Part shown: positions 1-9,667 of the stretch, piece after piece
Layout of the letters: the number at the start of each line of letters is the position of its first letter
Position numbering within the stretch: the stretch's first letter is position 1
Assembly: GCF_001586165.1 (NCBI RefSeq)
Contig: NZ_CP014608.1
Span: forward strand, 1,240,001-1,304,000
DNA from: Obesumbacterium proteus
GTDB lineage: Bacteria; Pseudomonadota; Gammaproteobacteria; Enterobacterales; Enterobacteriaceae
Direction of reading: 5' to 3'
DNA length: 64,000 nucleotides
Notes under the pieces: model-generated
What the model was told of the DNA's origin: nothing
The model's input: only the letters and a program-made list of their open reading frames with translations
Database searches by the model: none
Made by a program: the position numbers and the translations under genes

Positions 1-1594
1 CATTTTCATCTTTCACGAAGTGCATGGTCAGCATGATCATGCGCGCGATCCAGAAGAAGATGATGTCGAAGCCGCTGGTTAATACGTTCGTTGGGTGGAA
101 CGTTTTCAGCGCTTCGGTCTGTTCAGGCCAGCCCAGCGTTGAGAAAGTCCACAGACCAGAAGAGAACCACGTATCCAGAACGTCGTCGTCCTGTTTCAGT
201 TCAACGTCTGCGCCTAAATTATTTTCACGGCGTACTTCGTCTTCGTCACGGCCAACGAACACGTTGCCTTCGTTGTCGTACCAAGCTGGAATGCGATGAC
301 CCCACCACAGCTGACGAGAAATACACCAGTCCTGAATGTCGCGCATCCAAGAGTAGTACATGTTTTCATACTGCTTAGGTACGAACTGGATTTCACCTTG
401 TTCAACGGCTTCAATCGCCACTTTCGCCAGCGGCGCAGTGCGAACGTACCATTGGTCGGTCAGCATCGGTTCGATAACCACGCCGCCACGGTCGCCGTAA
501 GGAACGGTAAGATCGTGAGGTTTGATTTCAACCAGCAGGCCAGCTTCATCACAGGCTTTTACCACGGCACGGCGAGCGGCAAAACGCTCCATGCCACGGA
601 ACTGCTCTGGGATTTCGTTGCTGTAAACGTCAGTTTCTTCGCCGTTGGTATCCAAGACTTCTGCTTCGTCACGAATGTCGCCGTCGAAGGTCAGAATGTT
701 GATCATTGGCAGTGCGTGGCGGCGGCCAACTTCATAGTCATTGAAGTCGTGCGCAGGGGTGATTTTCACGCAGCCGGTGCCTTTTTCCATATCGGCGTGT
801 TCATCACCGACGATAGGAATGCGACGGCCAACCAGCGGCAGAACCACGAATTTACCGATCAAATCTTTGTAGCGCGGATCTTCTGGGTTAACGGCAACAC
901 CGGTATCGCCCAACAGGGTTTCAGGGCGCGTAGTAGCAACCACCAGATAGTCTTTACCGTCGGCGGTTTTAGCACCATCGGCCAGCGGATAACGCAGGTG
1001 CCACATGGAACCTTTGGTTTCACGGTTTTCTACTTCCAGATCGGAGATAGCCGTGCGCAGTTTTGGATCCCAGTTAACCAGACGCTTACCGCGATAAATC
1101 AGGTCTTCTTTATACAGACGAACGAATACTTCTTTCACCGCATTAGACAGGCCATCGTCCATCGTGAAGCGCTCGCGCTCCCAGTCGACGGAGTTGCCCA
1201 GACGGCGCATCTGACGAGTAATGGTGCCGCCAGATTCTTCTTTCCACTGCCAGATTTTGTCGATGAAGGCATCACGACCATAGTCGTGACGAGTTTTGCC
1301 TTCTTCGGCTGCAATTTTGCGCTCGACGACCATCTGAGTGGCGATACCCGCGTGGTCGGTACCGACCTGCCACAGGGTATTTTTACCCTGCATGCGCTGA
1401 TAGCGGATCATGGTGTCCATAATGGTCTGCTGGAAAGCATGACCCATATGCAGGCTGCCGGTGACGTTCGGCGGCGGGATCATAATACAGAAGCTTTCTT
1501 TACTGGTGTCGCCATTCGGCTTGAAGTAGCCCTGCTGTTCCCAGTGCTCGTAGAGCGGCTGCTCAATGTCTTGCGGGTTATATGTCTTTTCCAT
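1..1594 (-). CDS. valS: Valyl-tRNA synthetase, N-terminal part (gene runs off the window)
   Basis: Charges tRNA-Val with valine in the cytoplasm and edits mischarged threonine. The minus-strand reading frame opens MEKTYNPQDIEQPLYEHWEQ and is open for 531 codons to the window edge. The class I HIGH-type signature is seen as GSLHMGHAF (HMGH at residues 49-52), and the region matching the editing (CP1) domain includes TTRPETLLGDTGVAV. The KMSKS loop and anticodon-binding domain of this roughly 950-residue enzyme lie outside the window. It follows holC with a 27-bp gap, the usual pepA-holC-valS order. Product identity is certain; only the 3' end is missing. Confidence 0.97.
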   Translation of the reverse strand, partial: MEKTYNPQDIEQPLYEHWEQQGYFKPNGDTSKESFCIMIPPPNVTGSLHMGHAFQQTIMDTMIRYQRMQGKNTLWQVGTDHAGIATQMVVERKIAAEEGKTRHDYGRDAFIDKIWQWKEESGGTITRQMRRLGNSVDWERERFTMDDGLSNAVKEVFVRLYKEDLIYRGKRLVNWDPKLRTAISDLEVENRETKGSMWHLRYPLADGAKTADGKDYLVVATTRPETLLGDTGVAVNPEDPRYKDLIGKFVVLPLVGRRIPIVGDEHADMEKGTGCVKITPAHDFNDYEVGRRHALPMINILTFDGDIRDEAEVLDTNGEETDVYSNEIPEQFRGMERFAARRAVVKACDEAGLLVEIKPHDLTVPYGDRGGVVIEPMLTDQWYVRTAPLAKVAIEAVEQGEIQFVPKQYENMYYSWMRDIQDWCISRQLWWGHRIPAWYDNEGNVFVGRDEDEVRRENNLGADVELKQDDDVLDTWFSSGLWTFSTLGWPEQTEALKTFHPTNVLTSGFDIIFFWIARMIMLTMHFVKDEN

Positions 1595-1621
1595 GGTTCG
1601 TCTGTTCTTTGATTTGATCGA

Positions 1622-2071
1622 TCAGTGAGTTGGCGGCGTAGCCGTGGTCAATTGAAAGCCGACGCTGCGGTAGATTTTATAGCGCTCACGCGCCAACTGT
1701 TTTAAAGCGTCTTCATAAGGAACGAAGTCTATCACTTCATGGAAAGCAGTAGCAAAATCTGCGAACTCGGTCTGCAAGCAGATCATCAGTTCACGCGGCG
1801 AATTGCCCCGCTTTCCCGGCCATGAAAGTTCGACTGGAGCGCCATAATGCGGGCCTTCACCGGCCAGATTATGCGGCACAAACTGGTGCGGGTCGCGGGC
1901 CCAAAGGGCTTCGTCTAACTTTTGAGCCTGTTCCTGACTTTGGCAAGCCAATAAAATTCGTTTACCGGAGCGCCAGTGTTGGGCGGCGAGATCACAGGCC
2001 AAAGCCTCAACGGCATCCAGTTCACCATCAGGCTGATGATGCTCCATGAGATAGAAGGTTGCCTGTTTCAT
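1622..2071 (-). CDS. holC: DNA polymerase III chi subunit
   Basis: Chi is the clamp-loader accessory subunit that bridges the polymerase III holoenzyme to single-stranded DNA-binding protein. The 149-residue product begins MKQATFYLMEH and keeps the family pattern of a conserved N-terminal strand, the central PHNLAGEGPHYGAPVELSWP segment and a C-terminal RYKIYRSVGF motif. Its length is close to the roughly 147 residues of the E. coli protein. It lies between pepA and valS on the same strand, the conserved arrangement in enterobacteria. The C-terminal tail (TTATPPTH) is not informative. Confidence 0.95.
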   Translation of the reverse strand: MKQATFYLMEHHQPDGELDAVEALACDLAAQHWRSGKRILLACQSQEQAQKLDEALWARDPHQFVPHNLAGEGPHYGAPVELSWPGKRGNSPRELMICLQTEFADFATAFHEVIDFVPYEDALKQLARERYKIYRSVGFQLTTATPPTH

Positions 2072-2129
2072 GATGTGATATAGCCTTACGCTTGTGCAGC
2101 ACTTATGAAGTAATGAAATACAACAACGA

Positions 2130-2181
2130 AAGACCCCCCTCCCAGTCGCCTCTCAACACAGAGGTCTGGGGTGGGGGTTCT
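2130..2181. repeat. GC-rich inverted repeat between pepA and holC
   Basis: The arms AAGACCCCCCTCCCAG and CTGGGGTGGGGGTTCT pair imperfectly around a loop that itself holds CCTCT/AGAGG. In the pepA-to-holC direction the structure is followed by CTTTCGTTG, only a weak T-run, so it could be an attenuating terminator or an RNA-processing hairpin. Confidence 0.5.
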
Positions 2182-2202
2182 ATTTATTTTAACGCATTTT
2201 TC

Positions 2203-3714
2203 TTAATCGTCGCCGTTTAGGCCTGCGCGATTGAGCAAGAACTGAGAAAGCATGGCAACAGGGCGGCCCGTTGCACCTTTTGCTTTCCCTGAACGCCACG
2301 CGGTGCCCGCGATGTCCAGATGCGCCCAGCTGTATTTGCGGGTGAATCGAGACAGGAAGCACGCTGCGGTAATCGCTCCGCCAGGACGGCCACCGATGTT
2401 TGCCATATCGGCAAAATTGGAATCCAGCTGATCTTGGAATTCATCCATCATCGGCAGACGCCATGCACGGTCACCGGCTTGTTCTGATGCGCTGATAAGC
2501 TCTGAAGCTAATGGGTTATGGTTTGCCATTAAGCCCGTCAAATGATGACCCAGCGCGATAACGCAGGCACCGGTCAACGTAGCTACATCGATAACAACGT
2601 CGGGTTCGAAACGCTCAACGTAGGTTAACACGTCACACAGAACCAAACGTCCTTCGGCATCGGTATTGAGCACTTCAACGGTTTGGCCGTTCATGGTGGT
2701 CAAAACATCCCCAGGACGATAAGCGCGACCGCCCGGCATGTTTTCGCAGCCAGCCAGTACGCCCACGATGTTCAGTGGAAGCTGAAGCTCAGCAGCCATG
2801 CGCATAACGCCGTATACGGAAGCGGCACCGCACATGTCGTATTTCATCTCGTCCATGCTGTCAGCAGGCTTGATAGAAATACCGCCGGAGTCAAAGGTTA
2901 AACCCTTACCAACCAAGACGATAGGTTTAGCATCTGGGTTTTTGCTGCCCTTATATTCAATCACGGACATCAACGATTCATTTTGTGAACCTTGACCCAC
3001 GGCGAGATAGGCATTCATGCCCAGCTCTTTCATCTGCTGTTCACCGATAACGCGGGTGCTAACGTTCGGGCTGAAGCTGTCGGCAAGCTGGCGAGCCTGT
3101 GAAGCCAAATAGCCTGCGTTACAGATGTTTGGCGGCATATTGCCAAGATCTTTTGCGGCTTTAATACCGGCAGCGATGGCCAAGCCGTGCTGGATAGCGC
3201 GCTCGCCGCTGGTGAGTTCACGACGGGTTGGGACGTTGAACACCATTTTACGCAGTGGGCGGCGCGGTTCTGCTTTATTACTTTTCAGCTGATCGAAGGT
3301 ATAAAGCGTTTCTTTTGCCGTTTCGACCGCCTGACGCACTTTCCAGTAGGTATTACGGCCTTTGACGTGCAGCTCAGTCAGGAAGCAAACCGCTTCCATA
3401 GAACCGGTGTCATTCAGCGTATTAATCGTTTTTTGAATGACTTGTTTATACTGACGTTCGTCCAACTCACGCTCTTTGCCACAGCCAATCAGCAAAATGC
3501 GTTCTGAGAGTACGTTCGGTACGTGGTGCAGCAAGAGTGTCTGACCCACTTTACCTTCCAGTTCGCCACGGCGCAGTAGGGCACTGATGCAGCCATCGCT
3601 GATTTTATCGAGCTGTTCGGCGATTGGGGACAGTCGGCGCGGTTCGAAAACACCGACGACGATACAGGCGCTACGCTGTTTTTCCGGGCTACCGCTTTTT
3701 ACACTGAACTCCAT
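2203..3714 (-). CDS. pepA: Leucyl aminopeptidase A (PepA)
   Basis: A cytoplasmic hexameric M17 metallo-aminopeptidase that removes N-terminal leucine and other residues. The E. coli homologue also acts as accessory DNA-binding protein in Xer recombination and carAB control. The 503-residue product has the N-terminal macro-like domain and a C-terminal catalytic domain with the metal and active-site signatures VGKGLTFDSGGISIKP and NTDAEGRL. Length equals that of E. coli PepA. It is transcribed divergently from lptF across a 568-bp gap, the usual arrangement. Confidence 0.97.
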   Translation of the reverse strand: MEFSVKSGSPEKQRSACIVVGVFEPRRLSPIAEQLDKISDGCISALLRRGELEGKVGQTLLLHHVPNVLSERILLIGCGKERELDERQYKQVIQKTINTLNDTGSMEAVCFLTELHVKGRNTYWKVRQAVETAKETLYTFDQLKSNKAEPRRPLRKMVFNVPTRRELTSGERAIQHGLAIAAGIKAAKDLGNMPPNICNAGYLASQARQLADSFSPNVSTRVIGEQQMKELGMNAYLAVGQGSQNESLMSVIEYKGSKNPDAKPIVLVGKGLTFDSGGISIKPADSMDEMKYDMCGAASVYGVMRMAAELQLPLNIVGVLAGCENMPGGRAYRPGDVLTTMNGQTVEVLNTDAEGRLVLCDVLTYVERFEPDVVIDVATLTGACVIALGHHLTGLMANHNPLASELISASEQAGDRAWRLPMMDEFQDQLDSNFADMANIGGRPGGAITAACFLSRFTRKYSWAHLDIAGTAWRSGKAKGATGRPVAMLSQFLLNRAGLNGDD

Positions 3715-4282
3715 GCACTCTCCTGAATCTTAAAGGCAGCGGCGCGGGGCGATGACTAAGCTATACTCGTTTCTTGAAGTCAGAAACATTGCTCAAGTCA
3801 CTATTATCTCGGCCCTTTGCCGTTGAACTGACTGGAACACTCATTCACGGTTTTCTCTGATGGTGGTGGTTTTTATCCACTTTTTCACAGGAAATCGCGC
3901 GATTTTCTCTCATTCTGCAAGGCTTTTTTGGGCTGTGCAGAGGGACGTTATATAATCGGTAGTTATTTTCTCGTTTTCGTTGCTAACGATTACGGTACAA
4001 TTGTTTTACTGTACAATCAGTTTACCCTGCTTATCGCGATGTTGCTGCGGTGTTCGTTGTTTGCTGCAACGACAACAAGTTGGGGTATGTATCACTCGTA
4101 GTGGATGATTAGCCATCTACGATGTGTCCGTTATAAGTGTGTTCCTATAGGTTACACTTGAGACACATGCTGTAATGCTATTCTGATTGTAACCGCCGCC
4201 ATAATCATCATAAAAATGGCGGGTTAGCGTAGAAATTATCTATTTTCCTGCAAAAAGACAAGTTTTCACAGGCGTAATAAGC
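3715..4282. other. pepA/lptF divergent intergenic region with nested dyads
   Basis: No ORF was recognised in these 568 bases, which must hold the pepA and lptF promoters. A 47-bp dyad at 4122-4168 has two nested arm pairs, ATGTGTC/GACACAT and AAGTGT/ACACTT. A second hairpin at 4196-4222 pairs CCGCCAT with ATGGCGG over a 13-base loop. Neither is followed by a T-run, so they look regulatory rather than terminating. In the pepA direction an AGGAG-like Shine-Dalgarno precedes the start. Confidence 0.6.
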
Positions 4283-5383
4283 GTGATCATCATTAGATAT
4301 CTGGTACGGGAAACGTTTAAGAGTCAGATTGCTATCCTATTTATCCTGCTGCTGATCTTTTTTTGTCAAAAGATGGTGCGGATACTTGGAGCTGCAGTTG
4401 ACGGCGAAATTCCGACAAACTTAGTGTTATCTCTCCTTGGGCTCGGTGTGCCCGAGATGGCTCAGCTTATTCTGCCTCTTAGCCTGTTCCTTGGGCTATT
4501 GATGACGCTGGGTAAACTGTATACAGAAAGTGAAATCGTGGTTATGCACGCCTGCGGCTTAGGCAAAGGCGTGCTGATAAAAACCGCGATGATCCTTGCT
4601 TTCATTACCGGCGCGTTTGCATTGGTTAACGCGTTTTGGGTGAGTCCGTGGTCATCGTTTCACTCTGATGAAGTGATGGCTGAAGCCAAGGCTAACCCCG
4701 GTTTAGCCTCAATGGTGGAAGGGCAATTCCAGCCGTCGAAAGATGGCAACTATGTGCTGTTTGTGGGTGATGTGAAGGGCAAAAAGTTTGAAAACATCTT
4801 TTTAGCTCAGTTGCGTCCTAACGGTACCCAACGCCCATCGGTGGTTGTGGCAGATACTGGCCATATGGAAGGTCGCCCAGACGGTTCTCAGCAGGTGGTA
4901 TTGGATACCGGTACGCGCTATGAAGGTACCGCGATGCTGCGTGATTTCCGTATCACCGACTTTATAAATTATGAAGCGGTTATCGGCCATCAAGCGGTAG
5001 TGCTTAATCCAAGCAATGCCGATCAGGCACCCATGACAGCGCTATGGGAATCCAAAGAAAACGACTTCCGTGCGGAGCTGAACTGGCGTATTACGCTGGT
5101 GTTCTCTGTATTCGTGATGGCGTTGATGGTGGTTCCTTTGAGCGTGGTTAACCCACGCCAAGGGCGCGTACTCAGTACGCTGCCAGCTATGTTGCTCTAT
5201 CTGATCTTCTTCCTGCTGCAAAGCTCGCTACGTTCTAATGCGGCGAAGGGCAAAATTGATCCGTTTATCTGGGTTTGGGTCGTAAACGGATTCTATCTGT
5301 TGCTCGCTATTGCGCTGAATATTTGGGATACGCTGCCGATGCGTCGGATCCGCGCGCGAATCACCGGTAAAGGAGTCGCCTGA
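4283..5383 (+). CDS. lptF: LPS export permease LptF
   Basis: Inner-membrane subunit of the LptB2FG ABC transporter, which extracts lipopolysaccharide from the inner membrane and feeds it to LptC-LptA-LptDE. The 366-residue protein begins MIIIRYLVRETFKSQ and shows the family layout: TM helices in the first 100 residues, a periplasmic beta-jellyroll domain (about 130-260) and C-terminal TM helices (about 270-355). The GTG start is chosen because the protein aligns from its first residue with E. coli LptF (YjgP). The stop overlaps the lptG start by one base (TGATG), so the two are translationally coupled. Confidence 0.97.
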   Translation: MIIIRYLVRETFKSQIAILFILLLIFFCQKMVRILGAAVDGEIPTNLVLSLLGLGVPEMAQLILPLSLFLGLLMTLGKLYTESEIVVMHACGLGKGVLIKTAMILAFITGAFALVNAFWVSPWSSFHSDEVMAEAKANPGLASMVEGQFQPSKDGNYVLFVGDVKGKKFENIFLAQLRPNGTQRPSVVVADTGHMEGRPDGSQQVVLDTGTRYEGTAMLRDFRITDFINYEAVIGHQAVVLNPSNADQAPMTALWESKENDFRAELNWRITLVFSVFVMALMVVPLSVVNPRQGRVLSTLPAMLLYLIFFLLQSSLRSNAAKGKIDPFIWVWVVNGFYLLLAIALNIWDTLPMRRIRARITGKGVA

Positions 5384-6453
5384 TGCTTGGAGTATTAGAC
5401 CGTTACATTGGGCGCACGATTTTCAGCACCATCATGGCAACGTTGTTTATGCTGGTGTCGCTGTCTGGGATTATCAAGTTTGTTGATCAGCTGCGTAAAG
5501 TGGGGCAGGGCGATTACTCTGCGGCAGGCGCAGGACTTTTCACCTTGCTCAGCGTGCCAAAGGATATTGAAGTCTTCTTCCCAATGGCTGCGCTGCTTGG
5601 TGCGCTATTAGGGTTAGGCATGTTAGCCCAGCGCAGTGAGTTGGTGGTGATGCAGGCGGCAGGTTATACCCGTATGCAGATTGCCTCTTCGGTGATGAAA
5701 ACCGCGATTCCATTGGTCATCCTCACGATGGCCATTGGTGAGTGGGTTGCACCACAGGGCGATCAGGCTGCACGTAACTACCGTGCCCAACAGATGTACG
5801 GCGGTTCGTTGCTCTCGACGCAAAACGGGCTATGGGCAAAAGACGGCAACGACTTTATCTTTATTAAACGTGTGACCGGCGAGAAAACTATTCAGGGGAT
5901 CAGCATTTATACCTTTGATAAAGAACGCCATTTGCAAAAGCTACGCTACGCTAACTCCGCAACGTTTGAGGGTAATCAGTGGAAGCTTTCACAGGTCGAA
6001 GAATCCAATCTCACCGACAGCAAAAGGATCACCGGTACACAAACGATTAGCGGTATGTGGAAAACGAACCTAACGCCAGACAAACTGGGTGTGGTTGCCA
6101 TGAGCCCTGACTCGCTGTCGATTAGCGGCCTCTACCACTATGTGAAATACCTCAAGCAAAGTGGTCAAGAATCTAACCGTTACCAGCTCAATATGTGGAG
6201 CAAAATTTTTGCACCGCTATCTGTTGCGGTAATGATGTTGATGGCGCTGTCCTTCATTTTTGGTCCATTGCGCAGCGTTCCAATGGGCGTGAGGGTATTG
6301 ACGGGTATCAGCTTCGGCTTCTTGTTCTACGTACTCGACCAGATTTTTGGACCGCTAAGTTTGGTATACAGCGTACCTCCAGTGTTAGGTGCTCTACTGC
6401 CAAGTCTGCTGTTCTTGTTGATCAGTGTTTATATGCTGCTGAGAAAATCGTAA
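5383..6453 (+). CDS. lptG: LPS export permease LptG
   Basis: Second membrane subunit of the LptB2FG transporter and partner of LptF. The 356-residue product starts MLGVLDRYIGRTIFSTIMAT and has the same architecture: N-terminal TM bundle, periplasmic jellyroll (about 130-265) and C-terminal TM segments ending in LLSLLFLLISVYMLLRKS-like sequence. It is closed by a strong hairpin terminator about 25 bp after the stop. Identity is certain from sequence and position. Confidence 0.96.
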   Translation: MLGVLDRYIGRTIFSTIMATLFMLVSLSGIIKFVDQLRKVGQGDYSAAGAGLFTLLSVPKDIEVFFPMAALLGALLGLGMLAQRSELVVMQAAGYTRMQIASSVMKTAIPLVILTMAIGEWVAPQGDQAARNYRAQQMYGGSLLSTQNGLWAKDGNDFIFIKRVTGEKTIQGISIYTFDKERHLQKLRYANSATFEGNQWKLSQVEESNLTDSKRITGTQTISGMWKTNLTPDKLGVVAMSPDSLSISGLYHYVKYLKQSGQESNRYQLNMWSKIFAPLSVAVMMLMALSFIFGPLRSVPMGVRVLTGISFGFLFYVLDQIFGPLSLVYSVPPVLGALLPSLLFLLISVYMLLRKS

Positions 6454-6477
6454 CAGCGTAATGCAATCTATAAATAT

Positions 6478-6508
6478 AAAACGGGCCATATCATGGCCCG
6501 TTTTTTTT
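6478..6508 (+). terminator. Rho-independent terminator after lptG (bidirectional)
   Basis: AAACGGGCCAT-atc-ATGGCCCGTTTTTTTT: a stem of about 11 bp with a 3-base loop and an 8-T run. On the other strand the stem is followed by TTTT, so it can also stop transcripts of the convergent chemoreceptor gene. Confidence 0.95.
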
Positions 6509-6511
6509 CGC

Positions 6512-8151
6512 TTAAATCCAATGTGTATCGTGTGGATCTGGCCTCTGTGTTAGCTCAAGATTCTTTTTGGGCTCTAGCCATAACTGTTCGGTGAGTTGAA
6601 AAATAGAGACTGCTTTGGCCAGTGTATCGGCCTGTTCTTCTACATTCGCGGCGGTAGTTGCAACCTGCTCCACTAATGCAGCATTCTGCTGAGTGACCTG
6701 ATCCATCTGGTTGATGGCAATACTCACCTGAGCAACGCCGCGGCTTTGCTCGTCAGAGGCATAAGAGATGCTGTCGACGATGCTGGTTGCTTTATTGACG
6801 TTAAGTACGATGTCAGCCATGGTTTCTCCTGCGTGTTCAACGAGTGACATACCTTCCTTGATATCGTTGCTCGATGTGGCAATGAGATCGTTGATCTCTT
6901 TTGCTGAAAGTGAACATCGCTGCGCTAAATTACGCACTTCCCCAGCAACAACGGCAAAACCACGCCCTTGCTCTCCTGCTCGAGCGGCCTCAACGGCGGC
7001 ATTAAGCGCCAAGATATTGGTCTGGAAGGCGATACCGTCTATTACGCTAATAATGTCACTCATTTTCTGCGCGCTATGGTTGATGGTGCGCATTTTTGCG
7101 ATGACCGACTCCATTACCTGCTCGCCGTTATGAGCAATATTGGCGGTGCTATTAATCATTTGAGCTGCTTGCTGAGCATTTTCGGCATTTTGCTGCACGG
7201 TGGAGGTGATTTGTTCCATGCTGGCCGCGGTCTGAGCCAGCGCTGCCGCCTGTTCTTCGGTTCGGCTTGAAAGGTCGGTATTACCGGCAGAGATTTCGTG
7301 GGTGCCAATATTGATAGATTCAACGCCTTGTCGCACGGTCGCAACGGTTGTCTGCAATCCATTCTGCATTTTTTGTAATCCAGACATCAATAGCCCAATC
7401 TCGTTGCTATTTTGTATGGTAATGACGCTGCGTAAGTCACCCCGTCCAATAAGCTCAAAGTAGCCAGTTGCTTCTCGTAGTGGGCGAACAAGGACTCTTT
7501 TGATCCAAAAGTGCACGGCTAAGCACATTAATACGCATAAAATAATCACGGCAATCAGTAAACGTATGAATTCGGTATACGCTTGTATAGCAACGTCTCT
7601 GGCGTCATCGTTATTCTTAAGAGAAATACCAATGTATTTCTTCACCCATCCTTGAAATATGGCTCGCGTTTCCAATTTTTCAGTTCTCAATTGATAAAGC
7701 TTATCAACTAATACGTTTGGGGATGGCTCGGTTAAAGCGATATTAATTTGCTTTTCAATGTTATCGGCATTGTTTTGGAATGCATTTTTTATTTCTTCAC
7801 CTAATTTAAGATCATGATTTGTTAACCCAGGTATCTCCCAAAACAGTTCAAAGGATTTATTAGCAAGCGCCATTTTTTCACGTGCCGCCTGTATAGAATC
7901 TTTATTAACAGTCCCTTGTGGGTTGACGGCGTATTCAAGAACAATATTGTTGATGGCCGACTGGGCTTGTTGGAGATAGGCGCCGCTGCTGCTTAATGCA
8001 TTTTGCTCATCGGCGATGACGCTCATCGCGCTAATGCTATCGCTATTTTTTTGATGAAGTAGAACCCAATCAGGTTAGAGCCTATTTGTATCAGACCAAA
8101 TAAATACAGCACCAACAGCATGCCGCTGGCGATTTTAATATTTTTGAACAT
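6512..8151 (-). pseudogene. Methyl-accepting chemotaxis protein, frameshifted near its 5' end
   Basis: A Tar/Tsr-type chemoreceptor. A good Shine-Dalgarno (GGAG) and ATG at 8151 open a frame MFKNIKIASGMLLVLYLFGL, the expected first TM helix, which ends after 42 codons (stop at 8025-8023). The rest is in another frame, open from 8026 for 504 codons: ligand-binding domain, TM2 (LLIAVIILCVLMCLAVHFWI), HAMP, and a signalling domain with the hairpin tip VIDGIAFQTNILALNAAVEA. The switch falls in a run of seven A (coding strand, 8044-8050). Eight A would give FYFIKKNSDSISAM, a normal receptor of about 547 residues. No NWETF-type CheR/CheB tether is present; the tail is PHDTHWI. A real pseudogene, a slippage-rescued gene and a sequencing error all remain possible. 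Confidence 0.85.
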
Positions 8152-8210
8152 AGGTGTAGCTCCATTAGTAAACCACATCTTTGGAAAGGTTTTTTCCGTG
8201 GGTACTTGCG

Positions 8211-8237
8211 TTATCGGAGATAACCTAAATTTATTTA
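8211..8237 (-). promoter_or_regulatory. FliA (sigma-28) promoter for the chemoreceptor gene
   Basis: Reads TAAATAAA-N11-TCCGATAA on the minus strand, against the flagellar consensus TAAAGTTT-N11-GCCGATAA. The -10 matches 7 of 8 and the spacing is exact. It lies about 60 bp upstream of the ATG at 8151, which supports that start as the ancestral one. Confidence 0.75.
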
Positions 8238-8331
8238 GGGTAAATATTTTTATATTTAATCAATATAAAAATATTATTATCGCTAAGTAAGAATAAATTT
8301 AATGTATATATTTAATCTAATTCCTAGATAG

Positions 8332-8357
8332 AAAAAAGGGGCATAAATATACCCCTT
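8332..8357 (-). terminator. Rho-independent terminator after ampH
   Basis: On the minus strand AAGGGG-tatatttatg-CCCCTTTTTTCT, directly downstream of the ampH stop. It sits between ampH and the chemoreceptor promoter and so separates the two units. Confidence 0.85.
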
Positions 8358-8385
8358 AATAAATATGATTAAACTCAAGCCAGAT

Positions 8386-9537
8386 TTACTGCTGTTGCTG
8401 CGCCAGCTCGCTGACTAACCGATTAACACCATCGCTCATATTAGTAAATTTGGTTAGTTCAGTACGGGCAACAACCGCAAATACGCCAACGTTTTTGTCT
8501 GGGATCATCGCCATATAGGTAATGAAGCCGCCGCCGCCGCCAGTTTTTTGCATGATGCCCGGTAAACCGTTTTGCGGTGCCATATATACCCAGCCTAAGC
8601 CCAGTGCCGAGGCTTTACCCGGAACGTCCATGCCTTTAACCAGCGTAAGTTTTTCGCGCTGATAATACATTTTCAGCAGCTTGTCAGCATACGGGCTACG
8701 AGGATGGGTTGAGGAGGATAAGAACTGCTGCATCCAACGCTGCATGTCTTCCGGTGTGGAATAAACGCCACCGCTGCCGATAGCCGCGAGGCTGCTTTGG
8801 CATGGGCTTGCTCCGCGTGCGGGGACGATCATCCGTGAGCATTGTTCAGGGGAGGGCGTATAGGTGGTGTCTTTCATGCCCAACGGCAGAGTAACTTTCT
8901 CTTTGAGCAAACTTGGATAGGCTTTGCCCGTAGCTTGTGCAAGCGCATCGGCCAGTAAGTCAAACGCCAGATTTGAATAGGACGCCCGCACGCCTGGTGG
9001 CACCGCGACTTTTGCGCTTTTCATCCACTGCCAGCGATCGTATTTCGTTGGCCAAGTAAACACGTCACGATGTGCCACGCCGCCCGGCTGTTCACGCGGT
9101 AAACCGCTGGTGTGAGAGGCGAGGTTCATCAACACAATCGGCTGGTTGGCGTTATAGGAGGGTACTCGCATTCCGTTAGGCGCGTACTTTCTCAATGGAT
9201 CGTAGAGACTGACTTTTCTTTCATCGGCTAGCTTAACCAAGACTTCGCTGGTCATGAGTTTGGTTAGGGAAGCTATACGGATTAAAGAGTCCTTACGTGG
9301 GCGGGTATCATTGCCGGGGCGAGTTTCGCCAAAACTTCTAAACACCTGTTGGTTGTTATCGATAGCAACCATGGCCATTGCAGCGGCACCGCTATTATAA
9401 AAAATATGCTCCGCGTAACCATCCACCACCTGTGAAGCGAGAGGTTGAGGTTGTTGAGCATAAATTGTAACAGGTATTACCGCACAGGCGACGCCCAGCA
9501 GCGTCGCAGGGAAAAATTTCAACACGCGTTTATCCAT
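8386..9537 (-). CDS. ampH: D-Ala-D-Ala carboxypeptidase/endopeptidase AmpH
   Basis: A periplasmic class C penicillin-binding protein that trims peptidoglycan peptides and helps muropeptide recycling; it is related to AmpC but is not a strong beta-lactamase. The 383-residue product has a signal peptide (MDKRVLKFFPATLLGVACAV, cleavage likely near TIYAQ) and the three serine-enzyme motifs SLTK (Ser90, Lys93), YSN (187-189) and KTG (331-333). The sequence follows E. coli AmpH closely (AEHIFYNSGAAAMAMVAID, FRSFGETRPGND). It is monocistronic, with its own terminator, and divergent from ldtB, another cell-wall enzyme. Confidence 0.94.
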   Translation of the reverse strand: MDKRVLKFFPATLLGVACAVIPVTIYAQQPQPLASQVVDGYAEHIFYNSGAAAMAMVAIDNNQQVFRSFGETRPGNDTRPRKDSLIRIASLTKLMTSEVLVKLADERKVSLYDPLRKYAPNGMRVPSYNANQPIVLMNLASHTSGLPREQPGGVAHRDVFTWPTKYDRWQWMKSAKVAVPPGVRASYSNLAFDLLADALAQATGKAYPSLLKEKVTLPLGMKDTTYTPSPEQCSRMIVPARGASPCQSSLAAIGSGGVYSTPEDMQRWMQQFLSSSTHPRSPYADKLLKMYYQREKLTLVKGMDVPGKASALGLGWVYMAPQNGLPGIMQKTGGGGGFITYMAMIPDKNVGVFAVVARTELTKFTNMSDGVNRLVSELAQQQQ

Positions 9538-9667
9538 TTATTCAGGCAAGAGACAGGTCAGAGTTTTTAGTGGGAACATCTTAATGCCAACCGTGTGCGC
9601 TGGCAGAGTGGAATTCATCAGTTTTTTGTAAATAAAACCAAACGGTACATGTGGAAACAAAAATGGT

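Noticed and set aside
296..1612. 438-codon plus-strand ORF
   Set aside because: It is antisense to valS, whose minus-strand translation is a textbook valyl-tRNA synthetase. The plus frame is a shadow of biased codon use.
8386..9537. Chromosomal AmpC beta-lactamase
   Set aside because: The sequence follows AmpH (FRSFGETRPGND, SHTSGLPREQPGG) and not AmpC-type enzymes, and no ampR lies beside it.
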